Made by a program: the position numbers and the translations under genes. Positions 58,834 through 64,000 of a DNA stretch of 64,000 nucleotides are shown piece by piece. Position 1 is the first letter of the stretch. The number at the start of each line of letters is the position of its first letter. The DNA lies in assembly GCF_016859285.1 (NCBI RefSeq), contig NC_053402.1, positions 21,120,556 to 21,184,555 of the forward strand. The letters run 5' to 3'. The notes under the pieces are model-generated. The model was given only the letters and a program-made list of their open reading frames with translations, was not told where the DNA came from and ran no database searches. The DNA comes from Xiphias gladius. Taxonomy: Eukaryota; Chordata; Actinopteri; Istiophoriformes; Xiphiidae.

Positions 58834-60652
58834 ATGACTACTACCTTACCGCTGGTGGTTTTGTGCGCTTTGGTAAGTAGTCTGCGCTGGATTATCCCTC
58901 TAATACTCTATCAGGAGTGTTAATCAGTCTTTAGTGACCTTATGCACTTTGGGGTTTTATTTCTTAAAGATGTCCTTTCACTGTAGTCTTTCCACATTGT
59001 TCCTATAATATTCCTACTGGGGTTTAGATTCTGTCAGAATTTATAGAGACATTGTATTTGCTGTATTATTCCCATGACAATCCTGCAGGGACTTTTGGAG
59101 TGAGTTTTTCTTGACCTCAGAGTTCTCCGCGGCATCTGTAATCTTCTGTGTGATGGCTGTGATATTTCTATGATATACATGGCCGAACGTGTACTGTATT
59201 GTTGCTGTGGTGTTTCCCTCTAAAATGGCCCTATTAGGGGGACAGATGTGATGTTCTTCCTTCCTGCTAAACACGCAGGTGCTGCATGTTGCTAAACACC
59301 AACTGATTTGCATGTGATATTTTGCCACGTTATATCATATTGCCTCCAGCTCTGCACACACACACACACACGCACACACACCTCCCTCCTGGTTTTCATC
59401 CAGGGAGGAAAAGTTAGGCAGTGCTGCTGGGATTACTTTATGGGAAATTGAAATTTCTGCTTCACGTTGGGCTGCATCCAGGCATCCAGGAGCAGGCTGC
59501 TGACAGGCGCCTTGGCCCAGACTTTAATAGTACTAATGAGTAAAAGTAATTTATTTCCACTGTTTAGTTTATCTTTGGGGATATTTAGCTCTTAAATTAA
59601 GAAGAAATAAAGATGCCGCAGCTTCTTGTCCGAGATGAGCTGGAAATTGTTTGGCTGATTTGGACAAAAAAAACATGAGGCTCCTCTGATAAAGTGAAAA
59701 AGTTGATTATGGAGGACGGTGGTGATAAAGTGCAGAGCTGAGGGGCACATCCTCCCAGCTTTCTGGTACGTTCGCAGCAGCTGGTCTAATTGGGTTGTGC
59801 AGCTCAGTCATCAAGTGAACAGCCCTGTATGTGAGGGGACACTCTGTTGTTACAGCTGGTTTAAAGGGTGGCGACGGCTGGGCGCACGTTGGTAAAATTA
59901 AATTTAGAAATAAACTCTCAAATTGACCACGAAATTGGGGAGAGTACAAGCCAGGCATATCAAAGCCGGGTCACCGGACGTTTTTGTGCGTGTTCTCGCT
60001 GCTGGTGAACAAATTTCCCACCGCATTTGCCGTTAATCTGTGCTCGAGCTAAGGGATATTCCAGGGAGGTGTCACGGGAAAGGGAGATGGTGCGGCAGTC
60101 AGGGACATGAGTGTCTGCTCCGTGGATTCAAGACGGGAACTATTTCGAGGTCTTGGGCTGCATCCAAAATTAATTTTTTTCAGGGAAAAATGTGACTGTC
60201 GCCCTGAAAATATACTCAAGTACAACCTGAGGTTCGTAGCAGAAATGTCGAGATCACAGGCTGTAAAGTCAGGAGAAATGTACGGGCAGAGAAATGCACC
60301 TCGAGAGCAAAAAGTGAAATGACAGAAAGGGGGAAATATTGAGCAAGGGGAGCGAGAGTGAGGGAGAGAATGAACGCTGGGACAGCAGAGAATGGAGGGA
60401 AAGAGATTGATTTGATCTCCTCAGCAAATGTGAATTAAGTTGAAATGAGCTTTTGTTTCTTAAATAATAAAAGCCACAGGACACGAAAGTCGTCCAGTGA
60501 ATGATTTTCTTCATTCTATATCATCTGGATATAAAATCCTTTTATTTAACATTGTTTAGACAGCAGCGAAACAAGCCTCAGTTCCCTTGCCAGTAAAGCT
60601 GCGTGGCATTTATATTAGAGAGGATAGAGACAACATGCAACAAGAGAGGAAG

Positions 60653-60683
<31 letters not shown>

Positions 60684-61376
60684 TGATAACTGGAGTAGAT
60701 TAGACAGATCAGTCCACGTGAGGGGGAAGAGTTCATTGTGCATGCAAGAAATTTAAATCAAATCATACATGGAAATACCGATGTGTCAGGAAGAAAGAGA
60801 CCACATCAAATACATGCGTATTTACAGTGCAATGGCTGCGTGCTGCAGGTATTTAAAGGTGACATTAACACATACAAATTAGGACAGTTCCATATAGAGA
60901 AGCCTAAAGAGTCTTATGATCTAATGCAAACCCAACTTTATCGCCTTCGCTGTGAATCCAGTGAGAGTTCAGGTTTGCTTTGTGTATGAGTACTATTCCA
61001 TTAATCCCTCAGGGACCAAAATCTGTTGACACAATCCCAGTCTGGGGAAACCTGTCTTCGATTTGGGCACATAAAACAAGTACCCACTAGGTAAACCATT
61101 AAACTGTAGTATTAAGGCTTGCGTTTTCCTTAAAGTTAGGATAAGTCGATGCAATCTCCTCCTAAGTTACAAAAGGTTGTGCCTCTGTCTTTGGGAGAAA
61201 CAATTTGAGTTTTAGACGTTGGGGGAATTCTTGCAGCAAAGTCAGAGGATGAAGTTTTTCTGAAGAAGAATTTAGAGTTAAAATAAGACTTCGGGTAAGC
61301 GTGCACGTCATGGTTAAAGTTAGGAGATAGGTGCTGGGGAAGGCATTATTCCAGAGAAAAGTGGAAGTATAGGCGT

Positions 61377-61408
<32 letters not shown>

Positions 61409-62013
61409 TCGGAAGCAGAGGCTGACGTTCACGGCTACTCTCACCTTTAGACAGTAATTAGGACGGGCATGTGAATAATGTCGTGCACACATGATTTCAC
61501 GGTTCCTGCCTCGGCTGGAGCATGTTGTAAGTTTACTATTAGAGCTGATGTGCCTTCAGGAGAATAATTAAGGCAGTTTATATAACTGGCTTGTTCAAAG
61601 TGTGTCTAATATATGTGGAGACAACATGATTTATGATGAATCCTGATAGCAGTTGGATTTAAGGAACAGGTTGGGCAGCTGGCAGTAATTTTCATCAATT
61701 TGTTGTGCCGTGTATGTTTAAGCCACGGCTGCCCTGTGCTGCGTGTGTTTGTATGTGTGTGAAAGTTTGTGTCTGCTCTCCGGGAGTTTGTGTGTGTGTG
61801 TGTGTGTGTGTGCCGCTCTAACTTACTGTACTGCCGTCCCGGTGTGCCAGGTGGCGTCAGTGGGGGCGTCTAAGAGTGAGCGGGCGGTGCTGCTCCCCTG
61901 CGACTCCGGCCAGTACACCAGCGACGGAGAATGCTGCAGGGAGTGTCCACCTGGAGAGGGAGTGGTGAAGAAGTGTGGTGCTACTCAGACCGTCTGCGCC
62001 CAGTGTTTGGACA
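58834..62013 (+). CDS. ngfr: ngfr (p75 neurotrophin receptor, TNFRSF16), exons 1-2, 3' truncated by the window
   Basis: p75NTR is a type I membrane receptor of the TNF receptor superfamily; it binds neurotrophins and signals through a death domain. Exon 1 (58834-58872) encodes a hydrophobic signal-peptide start, MTTTLPLVVLCAL, and ends at a GTAAGT donor in phase 0. Exon 2 (61851-62013, phase-1 end) encodes the first cysteine-rich domain: GECCREC, then PGEGVVKKCGATQTVCAQCLD. This matches the mammalian GECCKAC, LGEGVAQPCGANQTVCEPCLDS. The remaining cysteine-rich, transmembrane and death-domain exons must lie to the right of 64000. Which teleost paralogue (ngfra or ngfrb) is not settled. The 3-kb intron between the two exons holds only microsatellites and unremarkable sequence. 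Confidence 0.92.
61374..61401. repeat. (GT)n microsatellite in ngfr intron 1
   Basis: An uninterrupted GT run followed by a short GA run. Confidence 0.95.
61790..61812. repeat. (GT)n microsatellite just upstream of ngfr exon 2
   Basis: The GT run ends about 40 bp before the exon 2 acceptor, between the expected branch-point region and upstream intron sequence. Confidence 0.95.
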
Positions 62014-64000
62014 GTGAGTAGAGATTTCGTTGTGCGCATCTTCTTCGTATATGCATGTGCACTGAACTGATCAAACTCAGTTCGTTCGATTCAAAAGAGT
62101 TTAAATTAAGACTGTCAACTACTGTTGATTCTGGTCAAATCAAAGAAAAAACAGTGGTACCACTTTCAAAAGTTGTTTTTTTAATGTCTTATAACTAATC
62201 TCTAATATTCTGTAAGATTAGAAAAAAAGGATTTACTAACTATCAGTAAAAGGATTACAACTAAGATGTCATTTAATTCATATATTCATATTGGAACAGT
62301 AAAATTTATGGGGTAAAAAAATATCTCCCTTTGGCAAATCACTTAATCTCATTGTCAGTTTAAAGAGCTTATTTTTCCTACTAGAAGTTAAGAACAGACA
62401 GATTATTGAAATAGTGTAAAATAACATCAGCTTAAGTCAATGAAAGCTCGGGAACAAGTTGAGTTACATAAGTAAAATGATCCCACCTCATTTTCTGGCA
62501 TTATTTTTCATAAAGCGTTTTTGAAAGGTTCCTCATCACAAAGTGTGATCAAAACATTCTGTCATTTTCTTTGCTTTTTTGCTCTGAATGGCAGCTCAGG
62601 CCCCGAGCTCCAAACCAAACGATCGTCAAAACCAAAACGAACCGCTATTGTCCGCTTTGTCCGTTTGTCTGATGTGTCTGCTTTTCTTTTATTGAGAGTC
62701 CGGAGAAATAATTCAAGCAGGAATTCATATGTTTGACGCATGTAAGTGGGTCCAAATGTGTTTGCTTACAGCTCTGCTCGGGCTGTGACTCATTAGCACT
62801 CACTCTACAGAGCAGAGCTGGGAGAGGAGCCAAACACCGCGACATCACCAAGAAGAAGAAGAAGAAGAGGAAGAGGAAGAGGAAGAGCCAATGCTACAAG
62901 CGAATGTGTTCCTCTCAATTCATGGGTCGTTTCTGCATCGTGTCCCCGCAGCTCTCTTTGCCCTTTAAGATGTTGGTCTGTAACTTTGTCAGAGCGCGAT
63001 GTAAAAATGTCAAAGTATAGGTCACAAGCGTCACCACATACTTCAGGAGGAGCTGGGGAACTGCGACGAGACAAATCTATCGCACCTGCAGGTTTGAGTC
63101 TCCACACTGTCACCTTTTCCTACCAGTTTGGGGCTTTGCAGTGAATCGCAGAAATTCAAAATAAGCCTTTTTTAAATCATCAATCTTCAACGGACTGCAC
63201 TCTCTGTTGAACATGGACTGCATTAATCCATCTTGACGACATGTGTAAACACCGGCAACGATGGTGCCTGTAAACAAGAACCGCTAAGTCTTTTAACATC
63301 TAAACCTCATCCTGTGCAAAGCGGAACACAATAATATCAAATGGAGGTTATTATGTGGGACATGATCAAATCCTGGAGGAATTCTTGCAGACTGACAGGA
63401 ATGCTTTTTGTCCAAACAAAACAAATTCTCTGATTATCCTTGAACTCGTGAACTTCTTTGCACAACTGATGCTTATCTCCGTGTTGTGTTATGTTATTAA
63501 GGTCCGGCTCAGGTCAGTCCTGCGAGTTCACTTCACATAAGCCGACTCTGTCAAACAAAGTCAACGTTAGAAGAGCTAGAGGCGTGAAATTAAAAAGGGT
63601 GTCAGTGGACGACATTGTTAAAAATCCAGTCGCACCAGTGAGAGAGCGAGCAGAGTAATTAACAGTCATCATGAAGCAATGCATATGAGTAGAGGTGCCT
63701 GGGGTCTGTAGAGAAGCACAGCGCGGCTTCATGAATGTCTGGACTGTGTCTTTGCTCGGACGTGATGAGGAATTTGTCCTGCGCGTCATATTCCTGCCGG
63801 AAAACGTCGGCGGGCGACGTGTGGATGGTAAACCGCGGCCCCATTTTCTTAGAACGTGAGCTGCCGGCGCTTTGGGACTGTAGCTCTGATGAGTGTTTTT
63901 TTTTTCTTCACCACCTCATCCCCCACCCCTACACACCAGCAAATCCCACCAGCCCTTTGTTGAGTCTCCTCTTTTCTCCATCCTGTACTCCATGCTCGCT
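62014..64000 (+). other. start of ngfr intron 2
   Basis: No further ngfr exon is visible in these 2 kb: I searched for the Cys-rich repeats expected in exon 3 and found none. A GAAGAA/GAGGAA purine tract lies at about 62850-62888. Confidence 0.6.

Noticed and set aside
62014-64000. Further ngfr exons (Cys-rich domains 2-4)
   Set aside because: No frame here has the expected cysteine spacing; these exons must lie beyond the window.
1-64000. CRISPR array, operon or prokaryotic mobile system
   Set aside because: The window is vertebrate nuclear DNA with spliced genes; the periodic repeats are microsatellites or tandem duplications, not spaced direct repeats.

Overview
This is vertebrate nuclear DNA, almost certainly from a percomorph teleost fish. 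It has spliced genes with short introns, many microsatellites, and interspersed repeats of types I know from percomorph genomes. The gene content (ubtf, slc4a1, a selenoprotein W2/MIEN1-type gene, ngfr) matches human chromosome 17q. All coordinates are on the + strand of the window; exon models were read by hand from frames, splice signals and remembered family sequences.

Layout. (1) 1.2-9.6 kb, minus strand: ubtf, the RNA polymerase I factor with six HMG boxes; 20 coding exons sum to an uninterrupted 739-residue protein, with CpG-rich non-coding first exon(s) at about 7.3-9.8 kb. (2) 12.1-20.3 kb, minus strand: slc4a1 (band 3/AE1), 19 coding exons giving 909 residues, close to the human length. 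(3) 20.3-26.7 kb: non-coding, with a tRNA-derived SINE and the likely slc4a1 upstream region. (4) 26.7-34.2 kb: a selenoprotein W2-type gene on the minus strand (29.07-29.89 kb). Its in-frame UGA is read as selenocysteine, and a good SECIS hairpin lies in its 3' UTR. The locus is flanked by two recent tandem duplications: about 1.0 kb on the 3' side, and about 2.0-2.5 kb on the 5' side that copies the first exon. (5) 34.4-40.1 kb, plus strand: a five-exon GIMAP8-like protein of 944 residues with three AIG1 GTPase domains and a C-terminal module I do not recognise. (6) 40.1-58.4 kb: a repeat-rich gene desert with DNA-transposon relics, a high-copy percomorph repeat, two perfect hairpins, a fold-back element, and one weak minus-strand gene candidate at 56.6-57.3 kb. 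(7) 58.8-64 kb, plus strand: the first two coding exons of ngfr (p75 neurotrophin receptor); the rest lies beyond the window.

The genes do not form one pathway; they are a conserved 17q-type block. The least ordinary parts are the selenoprotein locus (hidden Sec codon, SECIS, duplicated first exon, polyalanine-coding repeat) and the GIMAP8-like gene with its unidentified C-terminus, which sits among 17q-type genes although human GIMAP genes are on chromosome 7.
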